A stretch of 64,000 bases of DNA from Afipia sp. OHSU_II-C1 (GCF_000497575.1 NZ_APJI01000005.1:1-64000), one strand, 5' to 3'. Positions 8,181 to 17,388 are shown, counted from the first letter of the stretch. Numbers and translations are program-made. Notes: generated by a model from the sequence alone, not told the origin.

Positions 8181-10043
8181 TTACTTCACGCCTGCCGTCT
8201 TGGCCATCTCCGGAAGGCCAACCGTTTTTCCCGGAAATCCCGCCACATCGAAGTAGTGCTGCTGCTGGACGCGCTGGAATTTCAGCACGGTTCTCAGGCC
8301 GTTGGCCGCCGGCTTGCCGGAGATGGTGGTGGCGAACGATTTCGGCGTCAGGCCATTCGGCATCGCTTCCGTTATCACACGGCCCATCAGTATGCCCTTT
8401 GGCTTGCGCTTCAGGCCGAGAAGGTGCGCGGCGGTGATGCCGACGTCGGCATTGCTCACGGGCAGTTCACTGACAAAACCGGTTTTGAAATCAGGACCAA
8501 TCGCCGCCATGAAATTCATGGTGTCGCCCCGGCTGAAACTGCCGTGCATGCCTTGACCCTGCCGGAGCACGGTGTCGGCGATCTCGACAGAACACAGCGT
8601 CGGTTCATCGCAATCCGTGGAGTAGGAACGGAAGTTCACGACGATTGCCGGGTGCGGCGTCACCGCCTTGCCCCTTAGGCTGAGAGTCGACAGCGGCAGC
8701 GTGCCGGGAAATTTCCCGAGTTTGTCTTCGACGAAAATGCCGCTGACATAGTCCTGCTCCAGCAGCGCCTGCACGGTGCGGCCTGCAAGCTTCTTGTCGC
8801 CCTTCGGCAGATAGATCAGATCGGAGCCGCCGTTGGTTGCGACCACGAGGTCCGGCTTCAGCGGGTCTTTGCCCAGCAGACCGTTGCCGGCCTTGGGATA
8901 GGCGTTGGCGCCAATCTGCTTGTTGCTGTCGTTGGGATCGAACAGCGGCAGGTTCAGCGTTTTTGCAAGATCGAGTGCGAGGAAACCGAGTGGCAGAAAG
9001 CCCGTCGGTGTATCAGGATAGGTGTTCTTCACCGTCGGACTGGTCTTGCTCTCCTTCGAGATCGTCGAGAAGCCGTGATCCGCTGAAACGATGATGTTGG
9101 TGCTGGCGGAGAGCCCGAGATCGTCCAGCGCCTTGCGCAGTAGCGCGAGATTGTTGTCGGCGTTCCTGATCGCCGCGAGCGAGGAGGCGCCGTTGATGCC
9201 GGGCGTCACGCTGTTGAGGCTGTCGCCCTGATTGTGCTGGGTGCCGTCCGGATCGCGCGACCAAAACACCAGCACGAAAGGCTTGTTGCGCGCCTTGAAC
9301 ATCGGCAGCACGACCTTGCTGGCGACGTCGGCGAGATATTCCTGCTGCTTGATGTTGGCGACGACCGTTCCGGGCGTCTTGGCGTCACCGGCTTTCCCGT
9401 TATCGCCGCGGCCAGGTGTCGCGAGGGGAAGGTTTGCGGCGGTCAAGGCGGCCTTCATTTCATCGGACAGCGGAATGCCGATCGGCTTGCCGTCTTTTTC
9501 GACCGCGCCGGTCTGATCATCGATCGTGATCGTCTTGGTTCCGGTCCGTTCGGTATGATCGAACAGGAATGTCGGGCCAACCTTGCCGATGGCGGCGGTG
9601 CTGAACCCCGCGTCTCGCGCGGCTTTCAGTAGGGTTTCCTCGTTGAGGTAGTCGCCGTTGAAGTCCTTATCGATCTCACCCAAAATCTGGTCATGCTCGA
9701 TGAACGGTACCACCGTGCCCAATTGGCTCGGAACCGACTGCACGGGATGGCCGGTATAGATCGAGTTGCTGAAGGTGCCGGTGTCGCCGAGATAGTGCCC
9801 GGTCGACATCCCGGACGCATTGGCCATGGTGAAGGTCGGGAACAGGGAGTGGGGGTTCTTGAAATTCACGCCCTTGTCGCGCACGGCGGCCATCGCAGGC
9901 GCCAGTTCGGGGGTGACCTTAAGCGCGCGGAGCCCATCTGGCACGAACAAAATCAGGTTGCGGGGCTGGCTGTTTTGAGCGAAAGCCATAGCCGATGACA
10001 ACGCCAAAAAACCGAAGGAAATGAAAGAAATGGTGCGGCGCAT
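8181..10043 (-). CDS. Secreted alkaline-phosphatase-superfamily protein (phosphodiesterase/pyrophosphatase type)
   Basis: A 620-aa exported metal-dependent phosphoester hydrolase. A signal peptide covers about residues 1-22 (cleavage after AMAFA). The metal-site Asp lies in LFVPDGLR, and the nucleophile is a Thr in LFPTFTMANAS, as in the nucleotide pyrophosphatase/phosphodiesterase branch. A later metal site is SADHGFS, and further His residues occur in WSRDPDGTQHNQ. The substrate may be nucleotides, phosphodiesters or phospholipid headgroups. It is convergent with the preceding hypothetical gene and divergent from pccA, with a spacer of about 160 bp. Confidence 0.85.
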   Translation of the reverse strand: MRRTISFISFGFLALSSAMAFAQNSQPRNLILFVPDGLRALKVTPELAPAMAAVRDKGVNFKNPHSLFPTFTMANASGMSTGHYLGDTGTFSNSIYTGHPVQSVPSQLGTVVPFIEHDQILGEIDKDFNGDYLNEETLLKAARDAGFSTAAIGKVGPTFLFDHTERTGTKTITIDDQTGAVEKDGKPIGIPLSDEMKAALTAANLPLATPGRGDNGKAGDAKTPGTVVANIKQQEYLADVASKVVLPMFKARNKPFVLVFWSRDPDGTQHNQGDSLNSVTPGINGASSLAAIRNADNNLALLRKALDDLGLSASTNIIVSADHGFSTISKESKTSPTVKNTYPDTPTGFLPLGFLALDLAKTLNLPLFDPNDSNKQIGANAYPKAGNGLLGKDPLKPDLVVATNGGSDLIYLPKGDKKLAGRTVQALLEQDYVSGIFVEDKLGKFPGTLPLSTLSLRGKAVTPHPAIVVNFRSYSTDCDEPTLCSVEIADTVLRQGQGMHGSFSRGDTMNFMAAIGPDFKTGFVSELPVSNADVGITAAHLLGLKRKPKGILMGRVITEAMPNGLTPKSFATTISGKPAANGLRTVLKFQRVQQQHYFDVAGFPGKTVGLPEMAKTAGVK

Positions 10044-10205
10044 GGGAGACTCGCTTTGGCTGGATATGCGGTCAATGCAGGTGTGCGGAGCGGTAGCTTG
10101 GTGTAGTTAGGCCCCGCGACAGAATTGTTACAACCAGCCAAGCATGCAAAATTGCGGTTGAAAGCTATTCCGGCCGAATTCCGCCCTTAAGGTCCAAATC
10201 ACCTC

Positions 10206-12221
10206 ATGTTCAAGAAGATACTGATCGCCAATCGCGGCGAAATCGCCTGCCGGGTCATCAAAACCGCGCGCCGTATGGGCATCAAGACGGTCGCCGTCTA
10301 TTCCGAGGCCGACCGCGATGCGCTCCATGTCGAGATGGCGGATGAGGCCGTCTTCATCGGGCCGCCGCAGGCCGCCGAGAGCTATCTCGTGATGGAGAAG
10401 ATCGTCGAGGCCTGCCGCCAGACCGGCGCCGAGGCGGTGCATCCGGGCTACGGCTTCCTGTCCGAACGTGAGGCCTTCCCGCGCGCCCTTGCGGCGGCAG
10501 GGATCGTTTTCATCGGCCCCAATCCAGGGGCGATCGCCGCAATGGGCGACAAGATCGAATCCAAGAAGGCCGCGGCCAAGGCCAAGGTTTCCACCGTGCC
10601 GGGTTATCTCGGCGTGATCGAAGACAGCGCGCATGCAGCCAAGATTGCCGACGAGATCGGCTATCCGGTGATGATCAAGGCATCAGCCGGGGGCGGCGGC
10701 AAGGGCATGCGCATCGCGCACTCGAAGTCTGAAGTCGAGGAAGGCTTCAACCTGGCCAAGGCCGAAGCGAAAGCATCGTTCGGCGACGACCGCGTTTTCG
10801 TCGAAAAGTTCATCGTCGATCCGCGCCACATTGAAATTCAGGTGCTCGGCGACAAGCATGGCAACGTGATCTATCTCGGCGAGCGCGAATGCTCGATCCA
10901 GCGCCGCAACCAGAAGGTCATCGAAGAGGCGCCGTCGCCGCTGCTCGACGAAGCCACGCGCCGCAAGATGGGCGAGCAGGCCGTCGCGCTGGCCAAGGCC
11001 GTGAACTACGATTCCGCCGGCACGGTGGAGTTCGTGGCGGGCCAGGACAAGAGCTTCTACTTCCTCGAAATGAACACCCGTCTTCAGGTCGAGCATCCGG
11101 TGACCGAACTCATCACCGGTGTCGACCTTGTTGAGCAGATGATCCGCGTCGCGGCCGGCGAGAAACTCGCGCTGACGCAGAAGGACGTCACGCTGACGGG
11201 GTGGGCCGTCGAGTCGCGCGTCTACGCCGAGGATCCGTTCCGGAATTTCCTGCCGTCGATCGGCCGCCTGGTGAAGTATCGCCCGCCCGCGGAGAGCAAG
11301 GTGGACGATATCACCGTGCGCAACGACACCGGCGTGCAGGAAGGCGGCGAGATCTCGATCTATTACGATCCGATGATCGCCAAGCTGGTGACCCATGCGT
11401 CATCGCGCGCCGCCGCCATCGAAGCGCAGTCGCAGGCGCTTGATGCGTTCTATGTCGACGGCATTCGTCACAACATCCCGTTCCTGTCGGCGCTGATGAA
11501 TCATCCGCGCTGGCGCGAGGGCAATCTTTCGACGGGCTTCATCAATGAAGAATTTCCGAAAGGCTTTGGCCCGCGCACACCGGAAGGCGAAACCGCAAAC
11601 CGGATCGCGGCGGTAGCTGCCGCCGTCGATCATATTCTGGGCGAGCGCAAGCGCCAGATTTCCGGCCAGTTGAACGGCCGCGCCGTGTCGCGTGAGCGTC
11701 GCCGCGCGGTGTGGCTCGACCGGAACGAAGTGCAGCTCGAAGTCGCGCGGGACGGTGAGGGCATCGCGGTGCGTCTCGTCGGCGCCGACGGCGCGCTCGG
11801 ACAGCCGGCCACGCTGCTCTCGAACTGGAAGCCGGGCGATCCGGTCTGGCAGGGCACCATCGCGGGACACCCCGTCGCTGTGCAGGTGAGGCCGATGCCG
11901 AATGGCTTCCGGCTGGCCTATCAGGGTTATGAACTGCCTGTGCAGGTCTTCACCGAAACCGAAGCGGCCGCCGCGCGCCTGATGCCGGTGACGTCAGCCG
12001 CCGATACCGGCAAGAAGGTGCTGTGCCCGATGCCGGGTCTCGTGATCTCGATCGCCGTGACCGAAGGTCAGGACGTGAAGGCCGGCGAGACCCTTGCGGT
12101 CATCGAGGCGATGAAGATGCAGAACGTCCTGCGCGCCGAGCGCGACGGCGTTGTGAAGAAAATCGCCGCCACACCGGGCGCGACACTGGCTGTCGATGCG
12201 CTGATCCTCGAATTTGCTTGA
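10206..12221 (+). CDS. pccA: Propionyl-CoA (acyl-CoA) carboxylase alpha subunit, biotin carboxylase plus biotin carrier
   Basis: Carries out the ATP-dependent carboxylation of biotin and delivers the carboxyl to an acyl-CoA carboxylase beta subunit; this is the first step from propionyl-CoA to succinyl-CoA. It is 671 aa, the usual PccA length. The biotin carboxylase domain covers about 1-450 (FKKILIANRGEIACR, ATP-grasp loop SAGGGGKGMRI, EMNTRLQVEHPVTE). A BT-type linker follows to about 600. The C-terminal carrier domain has EAMKMQ with the biotinylated Lys637. Acetyl- or methylcrotonyl-CoA specificity cannot be fully excluded. The beta subunit and methylmalonyl-CoA mutase are not in this window. 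The next gene starts 7 bp downstream, suggesting co-transcription. Confidence 0.88.
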   Translation: MFKKILIANRGEIACRVIKTARRMGIKTVAVYSEADRDALHVEMADEAVFIGPPQAAESYLVMEKIVEACRQTGAEAVHPGYGFLSEREAFPRALAAAGIVFIGPNPGAIAAMGDKIESKKAAAKAKVSTVPGYLGVIEDSAHAAKIADEIGYPVMIKASAGGGGKGMRIAHSKSEVEEGFNLAKAEAKASFGDDRVFVEKFIVDPRHIEIQVLGDKHGNVIYLGERECSIQRRNQKVIEEAPSPLLDEATRRKMGEQAVALAKAVNYDSAGTVEFVAGQDKSFYFLEMNTRLQVEHPVTELITGVDLVEQMIRVAAGEKLALTQKDVTLTGWAVESRVYAEDPFRNFLPSIGRLVKYRPPAESKVDDITVRNDTGVQEGGEISIYYDPMIAKLVTHASSRAAAIEAQSQALDAFYVDGIRHNIPFLSALMNHPRWREGNLSTGFINEEFPKGFGPRTPEGETANRIAAVAAAVDHILGERKRQISGQLNGRAVSRERRRAVWLDRNEVQLEVARDGEGIAVRLVGADGALGQPATLLSNWKPGDPVWQGTIAGHPVAVQVRPMPNGFRLAYQGYELPVQVFTETEAAAARLMPVTSAADTGKKVLCPMPGLVISIAVTEGQDVKAGETLAVIEAMKMQNVLRAERDGVVKKIAATPGATLAVDALILEFA

Positions 12222-12228
12222 GGGTGAA

Positions 12229-13095
12229 ATGGTCCCGCAGGAGAAGCGCGAAGCATTCCGTGCCATCCTGTCGGGCCGTGACGTGGTTCGCCCCGGTTCG
12301 GTCTACGATCCGATCTCGGTGCGCATCGCCGAGGATGTCGGGTTCGAGCTTGGGCTGCTCGGCGGATCTGCCGCGTCGCTGACCATTCTGGGCGATCCGG
12401 ACCTGCTGCTGATCACGTTGTCCGAGCTTGCCGAGCAGGTGCGCCGCATTTGCCGCGCCGGAAAAATCCCCGTGCTGGTCGACGCCGATCATGGTTACGG
12501 CAACGCGCTCAATGTCCGTCGCACCGTTCAGGAGCTTGAAGATGCCGGCGCTGCGGGTCTCACCATCGAGGACACGCTGCTGCCGCAGGCCTACGGAGAG
12601 GCCAAGCCGCAGGTGATCTCGATCGAGGAAGGTGTCGGGAAGATGAAGGCTGCGCTCGACGGGCGCTCCGATCTGTCGCTCGTCATCGTCGGCCGCACCG
12701 GCGCAGCGTCGATCACCAATATCGACGATACGGTCGCGCGCGCGAGGGCCTATGAAGCGACCGGCGTCGATGCGCTGTTCTTCACCGGCCTGAAAACCCG
12801 CGCCGAATTGCAGGCCATCGCCGCTGCGACGAAACTGCCGATCATCATGGGCAGCGCCGATGGCGAACTTGCCGACATGGCGTTTCTTGCCAGTCAGCGC
12901 GTAAAAGTCGCCAATCAGGGACATCAGCCGATTGCGGCCGCAACGCAGGCTGTTTACGAAACGCAAAAGGCGTTGCGCGACGGTGTTGCACCGAAGGACT
13001 TGAAGGGATTGCCGTCGGCGGAGCTGACCAACCGCGTGATGCGCGGTGCGGACGTGAAGATACGCAACGACGAATTCCTCGGACTTAAGAAATAA
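12229..13095 (+). CDS. Oxaloacetate decarboxylase (isocitrate lyase / PEP mutase superfamily)
   Basis: A 288-aa TIM-barrel enzyme of the PEP mutase / isocitrate lyase superfamily, in the subgroup that decarboxylates oxaloacetate to pyruvate with Mg2+. The metal and substrate motif is DADHGYGNALNV. The superfamily cysteine motif of isocitrate lyases is absent, consistent with the decarboxylase group. The ATG at 12229 follows AGGGTGAA; the TTG at 12214 would overlap pccA and is less likely. Co-transcription with pccA links propionate or acyl-CoA carboxylation to C4-acid turnover, by inference. Another lyase activity on a related 2-hydroxy or 2-oxo acid is possible. Confidence 0.85.
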   Translation: MVPQEKREAFRAILSGRDVVRPGSVYDPISVRIAEDVGFELGLLGGSAASLTILGDPDLLLITLSELAEQVRRICRAGKIPVLVDADHGYGNALNVRRTVQELEDAGAAGLTIEDTLLPQAYGEAKPQVISIEEGVGKMKAALDGRSDLSLVIVGRTGAASITNIDDTVARARAYEATGVDALFFTGLKTRAELQAIAAATKLPIIMGSADGELADMAFLASQRVKVANQGHQPIAAATQAVYETQKALRDGVAPKDLKGLPSAELTNRVMRGADVKIRNDEFLGLKK

Positions 13096-13113
13096 ATCCG
13101 CGAGGCCGGTTCG

Positions 13114-13413
13114 ATGAGCGACGTCATTCGCCACATCATCGTGCGAGGGAAGGTGCAGGGCGTCGGATACCGCGCCTGGATCGAGGGCGAGGCAGTGGCT
13201 CGGGGGCTCGCCGGATGGGCGCGCAACCGCAAGGACGGCACGGTGGAAGCGGTGCTGTCCGGTTCCGAATCCGGTGTGGCGGCATTGATCGAAAAATGCC
13301 GGCACGGTCCCGGCATGGCGCGCGTGACGGCCATCGACAATGAACCGGCCGGCGATGACATGTTGAAACTGCGCACGTCCGGCGAACGCTTCTCCGTGCT
13401 GCCGACGATCTAG
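13114..13413 (+). CDS. acyP: Acylphosphatase
   Basis: A small cytosolic enzyme that hydrolyses carboxyl-phosphate bonds of acyl phosphates. It is 99 aa long, as usual. The catalytic residues are Arg20 in GKVQGVGYR and Asn38 in GWARNRKDGTVEA, both in their signature contexts. It starts 18 bp after the decarboxylase gene and is probably the third gene of the pccA transcript. It ends convergent with the LysR gene. Confidence 0.93.
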   Translation: MSDVIRHIIVRGKVQGVGYRAWIEGEAVARGLAGWARNRKDGTVEAVLSGSESGVAALIEKCRHGPGMARVTAIDNEPAGDDMLKLRTSGERFSVLPTI

Positions 13414-13426
13414 GCCGCAGTGAAAG

Positions 13427-14281
13427 TTACCTTGCCGCAGCTTCCTTGCGGAAGGTCGCGGCCAGAATACGCAGCGCGGCCCGTTTCGATGCGTCGCTGA
13501 CTCGGGAATAGAGCATCACCTGCGATGCGCTCAGCCGAGGTAATCCGAATGCCGGTCCGACATCGATCATTCCCGCGGGTGCGATCCGTTTCGCCAGCGG
13601 CGCGACAGCAAGGCCCGCCGCCGCTGCGGCAACGACGGCGCTCACACCGCCGCCGATGAAAGCCTCGGTCCATTTCACCTTTGCCTTGTCGAGCGCCCGC
13701 GTCGCGCTGGCGCGAACGCCGCACGGCGCTGCCAATGCCGCGACGCGCAGCGTTTCGCCTCTGGCCCAGCGGAATCCGGGCGAGGCGAACCAGCCAAAGT
13801 CATCGATGCAAAGTGTTTCCCCGCCGCGCCGGCTGCCTTCCTGACGCACGACAACCGCATCGAGGTCGCCGCCGTCGAACGCATCCAGCAACGTTCGTGA
13901 AAAATCGATGGTGACCGCCAGCGTTAGCGACGACGATGCGGCGTTCAGTTTTTCAAGAATGGGCACGAGTTCGGGACCGGCGGCATGATCGCTGATCCCG
14001 AGAGTCAATTGCTGGCTCACCGGAACAGATCCCGCGACCGCGCGATCATGGGCAGCCATCAGCACGCGCGCGTTTTCCTGAAAGGCCGCGCCGTCGGCGG
14101 TCAACCTGACGGCGCGGGGAGAGCGCTCGACCAGCCGCTTTCCGAGCGTGGCTTCAAGGCGCTGGAGTTTCATGCTGACGGCCGCCTGCGTCGTGCCGAG
14201 GGCCTCGGCGGCGCGGGTGAAGCTTTGAAGTTCCGCTACCAGCAGAAAGGCCTGAACGGTGGGAATGTCGAGGGTATTCAT
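13427..14281 (-). CDS. LysR-family transcriptional regulator
   Basis: A 284-aa DNA-binding regulator. The N-terminal winged helix-turn-helix covers about residues 3-62 (VAELQSFTRAAEALGTTQAAVSMKLQRLE). It is followed by a periplasmic-binding-protein-like effector domain. The gene is divergent from the tautomerase gene across a 114-bp spacer that holds the dyad ATTGGTAT-N13-ATGCCAAT. This is the classic arrangement of a LysR regulator that controls its neighbour and itself. The effector is unknown. Confidence 0.92.
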   Translation of the reverse strand: MNTLDIPTVQAFLLVAELQSFTRAAEALGTTQAAVSMKLQRLEATLGKRLVERSPRAVRLTADGAAFQENARVLMAAHDRAVAGSVPVSQQLTLGISDHAAGPELVPILEKLNAASSSLTLAVTIDFSRTLLDAFDGGDLDAVVVRQEGSRRGGETLCIDDFGWFASPGFRWARGETLRVAALAAPCGVRASATRALDKAKVKWTEAFIGGGVSAVVAAAAAGLAVAPLAKRIAPAGMIDVGPAFGLPRLSASQVMLYSRVSDASKRAALRILAATFRKEAAAR

Positions 14282-14303
14282 TTCATCATCACATATCGTT
14301 ATG

Positions 14304-14332
14304 ATTGGTATATCAAATCATAAGATGCCAAT
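14304..14332. promoter_or_regulatory. Candidate LysR operator dyad
   Basis: ATTGGTAT (14304-14311) and ATGCCAAT (14325-14332) form an inverted repeat with 7 of 8 paired positions around a 13-bp spacer. It lies midway between the divergent LysR and tautomerase genes, the expected place for a LysR recognition site. Confidence 0.6.
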
Positions 14333-14395
14333 ATGATGAGGACTGGTCTACCTTCTCTTCATGCGCTGCGGCGCAGTCAATTCAGGAGAAAGTCC

Positions 14396-14824
14396 ATGCC
14401 CCTCATCACAGTCCAGTACACCTCACAACGGAATGCTCCCTCGCTGAAGGCCGATATCGCGGCCGCTGTCACCAAGTTGTCGGCTGACATTCTGCACAAG
14501 GATCCCAAGGTCACCGCCGTAATCGTGCAGTCCGTCGATCCCGCCGACTGGTTCGCAGGCGGACGATCGCTGGCGGAGCAGAAGCTGGCCAGCGTCTGGG
14601 TCGATATTCACATCTCGGACGGGACCAACAGCAAGGACGAAAAGGCTGATTTCATAGCCGAGACGTTCAAGCGGATGGATGACCTGCTGGGACCGCTGCA
14701 CAATGAGAGCTACATTTACGTCCATGATGCGCGCGCGGATGCTTACGGGTTTGGCGGCCTGACGCAGGAGCGCCGCTATATCGCCGGCAAGCTGGCGGCC
14801 GCGCCACGCAGCGCCGCGGCTTGA
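14396..14824 (+). CDS. Tautomerase-superfamily protein (4-oxalocrotonate tautomerase/MIF type)
   Basis: A 142-aa protein whose second residue is proline (MPLITVQYTS). After loss of Met this would be the catalytic Pro1 of the tautomerase superfamily. The length is about twice that of the small 4-oxalocrotonate tautomerase subunit, suggesting two beta-alpha-beta units in one chain. I choose the ATG at 14396 because it exposes the proline and follows AGGAGAA at a standard distance. The divergent LysR gene probably controls it. The substrate is unknown; a role in aromatic or halogenated-acid breakdown is possible but not shown. Confidence 0.82.
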   Translation: MPLITVQYTSQRNAPSLKADIAAAVTKLSADILHKDPKVTAVIVQSVDPADWFAGGRSLAEQKLASVWVDIHISDGTNSKDEKADFIAETFKRMDDLLGPLHNESYIYVHDARADAYGFGGLTQERRYIAGKLAAAPRSAAA

Positions 14825-14856
14825 GATTGGTTCGCAGGCTTATGAGCAGGCGCCGT

Positions 14857-14879
14857 CGAGGATTGCAGGATTATCCTCG
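14857..14879. terminator. Hairpin between convergent genes, weak terminator candidate
   Basis: CGAGGAT (14857-14863) pairs with ATCCTCG (14873-14879) around a 9-nt loop just after the tautomerase stop. No clear T-run follows, so termination is uncertain. Confidence 0.35.
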
Positions 14880-14895
14880 AAGGCCTGTCTCCGCC

Positions 14896-16521
14896 TCAGA
14901 GGCTTTGATCGAGGCTGATGTGCGGGGTCGTCTTTAGAATGCTGTTCCGTTGGGCAAGGGCCAGATCGTAGTCCGGCTTCAGCGCAATGGCGGAGTTGAA
15001 GCTTGTGAGGGCTTCCTGATGCCGCCCGAGTTGCTGGAGGGCGAGGCCGCGATTGTAATGGAGCATTGCGATGAGCGGCTGAAGGCCGATCGCGAGCCTG
15101 AGCTGTTGCTCCGCAGCTTCAAACCTGTGTTGCTGGAGTAGCGCGACGCCGAGGAGATATGTCGCGTCGACGTGCTTCGGTTCAGCTTGCAGGATGGCCC
15201 GGTACATTTTCTCCGCTTCCGCGATCTGCCCGCGTTGATGAAAGCCTTTGGCCGCGTTGAGATTGGCCGGTACCGCGCGCCGCCGCTCGGCGTCGAGATT
15301 CTTCAGCAATTGAGCCGCGTCGGAATGATTGGGATCGGCATCCAGAATCTGGCGGCAGGCTTGGGCGGCTTCCTCAAGGCTGCCCTCCTTTTTCATGCGT
15401 AGTGCACGATCGAACACCACCGGCAAGGTCAGGGGCTCAAGCGCTCCGCGAGGGTTACGCTGGTCACGCGTGCTCACGCGCAGACATTCGACCCGCCGAT
15501 CGATGCCGCCGAAATCATACTTGTAGGGAAAGTCACCGGTCTGAAGATCGTAGACCGCGAAACCTTTCTCGATGCCCCAGCGGACGCATTGCAGGTGAAG
15601 CACGAAGCCGGGAGGCGGGCGTTTGACGTTAAGGTCGCGTCCATTCAGCAGGCTGATCAGCGAACGGTTCTTCCAGTCGATCAGGCTGGCCTGAATGCCG
15701 ATCCGGTTTTCTCCCTGCCAGAGAATCGGCAGGTACAGCGCATTGTCCGCGAAGCAGCACCGCAGCATGTTGCGGAAATTATTCATCATGCCGTAGGGCA
15801 GCCGCGGATGGTACCGCGCGGCGAGCTTGGCAGCCCATTGCAGTTCCCAAAATTTCAGAAGCGCCTCGATATCGTCTTCAATCGTCTCCGGCGTGGGGGT
15901 GGTGATCCTGTATTCGCCGTCTTCAGCCTGCCGCAAGGCGGCGCGCGCATTCCGCCGCGCCTTCGCATCGAGCCTCTCGTAAAGGAAGGCATCCCAGGTA
16001 CCGGGCAGGTTCACATAGACATAGATGTCGTGATCGATGCCGTCGCCGTCGTCGGGGCGCTGGATCTTGTCGGTGATGAAATCGGATGATGGAAACTCGT
16101 CCAGGAAGAGCTTGAGGCGCTCCGGCGAGGCGAAGATGTTTTCAAGGTGAAGTCGCGCCCAGTTCAGCCGCTTGGCGTGGCTGGCGAAGGCGAGAATTGT
16201 TTGTTGCGCGAATTTGGGATCGCAAATGAAGCCGGTATAGCCGGCGAAGTATCCGCCGCCGGTGCGCAGTTCGTTGTGGAATTTGCCGTCTCGGCCCTGT
16301 TCGGTCCGCAATTGCAGCGGGAAGAAGCCGACATAGTCCGAGGAGTTGGCGTTCTCTTTTGCAGCCAGAACGATCCACTGACAGCCGAGCTTTTCAAACC
16401 ACCCCGCAATCCATGTCCAGGACATGTAGAACTGCGCTTCGGGGTCCGCTTGATACACAGCCTCCCAATTGCTCCGAACGCGGAGCAACGTGTCCCTGGT
16501 TCTGATCACATCCACATGCAT
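14896..16521 (-). CDS. GNAT/FemAB-like acyltransferase fused to TPR repeats
   Basis: A 541-aa protein in two parts. Residues about 1-345 look like the CelD/BcsL acetyltransferase group (FemAB fold; Acetyltransf_6). This part begins DVIRTRDTLLRVRSNWEAVY, contains FYMSWTWIAGWFEKLG, and includes the Arg-rich YERLDAKARRNARAALRQ helix. Residues about 370-530 contain tetratricopeptide repeats, for example ADPNHSDAAQLLKNLDA, EAEKMYRAILQAEPKHVDAT and HYNRGLALQQLGRHQEALTS. The acyltransferase half suggests modification of a polysaccharide or envelope polymer, and the TPR half suggests docking. No signal peptide is seen, so it is probably cytosolic. Neither flank has polysaccharide genes, so the target is unknown. 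Confidence 0.8.
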   Translation of the reverse strand: MHVDVIRTRDTLLRVRSNWEAVYQADPEAQFYMSWTWIAGWFEKLGCQWIVLAAKENANSSDYVGFFPLQLRTEQGRDGKFHNELRTGGGYFAGYTGFICDPKFAQQTILAFASHAKRLNWARLHLENIFASPERLKLFLDEFPSSDFITDKIQRPDDGDGIDHDIYVYVNLPGTWDAFLYERLDAKARRNARAALRQAEDGEYRITTPTPETIEDDIEALLKFWELQWAAKLAARYHPRLPYGMMNNFRNMLRCCFADNALYLPILWQGENRIGIQASLIDWKNRSLISLLNGRDLNVKRPPPGFVLHLQCVRWGIEKGFAVYDLQTGDFPYKYDFGGIDRRVECLRVSTRDQRNPRGALEPLTLPVVFDRALRMKKEGSLEEAAQACRQILDADPNHSDAAQLLKNLDAERRRAVPANLNAAKGFHQRGQIAEAEKMYRAILQAEPKHVDATYLLGVALLQQHRFEAAEQQLRLAIGLQPLIAMLHYNRGLALQQLGRHQEALTSFNSAIALKPDYDLALAQRNSILKTTPHISLDQSL

Positions 16522-16673
16522 GGCGTTGACCTTTGCTCCGGAGAGCGCTGGCGCACGAATGAGAAGTGTCTGCAGGCGAAGGCTGTTCTGGCTGTATGTC
16601 CTTGCTCAAAAACCGAGATTGGCCCGATTACGCCATGGAAGGGCGGCTATTGGCAAGGCTGTTCCCGGTGGCC

Positions 16674-17381
16674 TCAGGCGCCAAAGACGTCCTTGAAGGC
16701 CTGCCTCAGGGCCACGTCCACGTCTGTCATCGCCACCGGCAGGCCCAGGTCGACAAGGCTGGTGACGCCGTAGCGCGGGTCTTCGACCCCGCAGGGGACG
16801 ATGCCCGAGAAGTGCGTGAGGTCCGGCTCGACGTTGATCGAGATGCCATGCAGTGAGACCCAGCGCTTCAGGCGCACGCCGATCGCGGCGATCTTGTCCT
16901 CATGCGAGGGGCCTTTCTCGGGCCGCGCCACCCAGACGCCGACCCGGTCCTCGCGCCGTTCGCCGCGCACATTGAAGGCGGCGAGGGTGCGAATCGTGAA
17001 TTGCTCGAGACTGGCGACATAGGCGCGAACGTCGGGCCGGCGGCGTTTGAGGTCGAGCATCAGATAGACCACCCGCTGGCCGGGGCCGTGGTAGGTGAAC
17101 TGTCCGCCGCGCCCGGTCGCAAACACGGGGAAGCGCGCATCGAGCAGATCGACGGCCTTTGCGCTGGTGCCCGAGGTGTAAAGCGGGGGGTGTTCCAGCA
17201 GCCAGATCAGCTCGGGCGCATTCCCGGCGGCGATGTCCGCAGCGCGCTTTTCCATGGTCTCGACAGCGTCCTGGTAGGCCACTGGCGAATCCGCCACCCG
17301 CCACTCGGCGGGCGGGCCGGAGCGGGGAAAAAACGACGTCAAAGCAAGGTCTTCGCGGCGCTCCTGGAGCATATTAACCAT
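16674..17381 (-). CDS. lipB: Lipoyl(octanoyl) transferase
   Basis: Transfers octanoate from acyl carrier protein to the lipoyl domains of 2-oxoacid dehydrogenases and the glycine cleavage H protein. From the ATG at 17381 it is 235 aa. It has the signature block [12 protein letters not shown], the catalytic Lys163 in [11 protein letters not shown] and the catalytic Cys197 in [10 protein letters not shown]. An ATG at 17417 would add 12 residues; I prefer MVNMLQ because alphaproteobacterial LipB proteins commonly begin MVN. The gene is divergent from fliN, and a CtrA-like box overlaps its start. lipA is not in the window. Confidence 0.93.
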   Translation of the reverse strand: MVNMLQERREDLALTSFFPRSGPPAEWRVADSPVAYQDAVETMEKRAADIAAGNAPELIWLLEHPPLYTSGTSAKAVDLLDARFPVFATGRGGQFTYHGPGQRVVYLMLDLKRRRPDVRAYVASLEQFTIRTLAAFNVRGERREDRVGVWVARPEKGPSHEDKIAAIGVRLKRWVSLHGISINVEPDLTHFSGIVPCGVEDPRYGVTSLVDLGLPVAMTDVDVALRQAFKDVFGA

Positions 17382-17388
17382 TGAGTAA
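17374..17388. promoter_or_regulatory. CtrA-like box between lipB and fliN
   Basis: TTAA (17374-17377), N7, GTAA (17385-17388) followed by CC matches the CtrA consensus at 7 of 8 bases. It is 52 bp before the fliN start chosen here. CtrA control of flagellar genes is established in alphaproteobacteria, which makes this more plausible than an isolated match. Confidence 0.45.
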
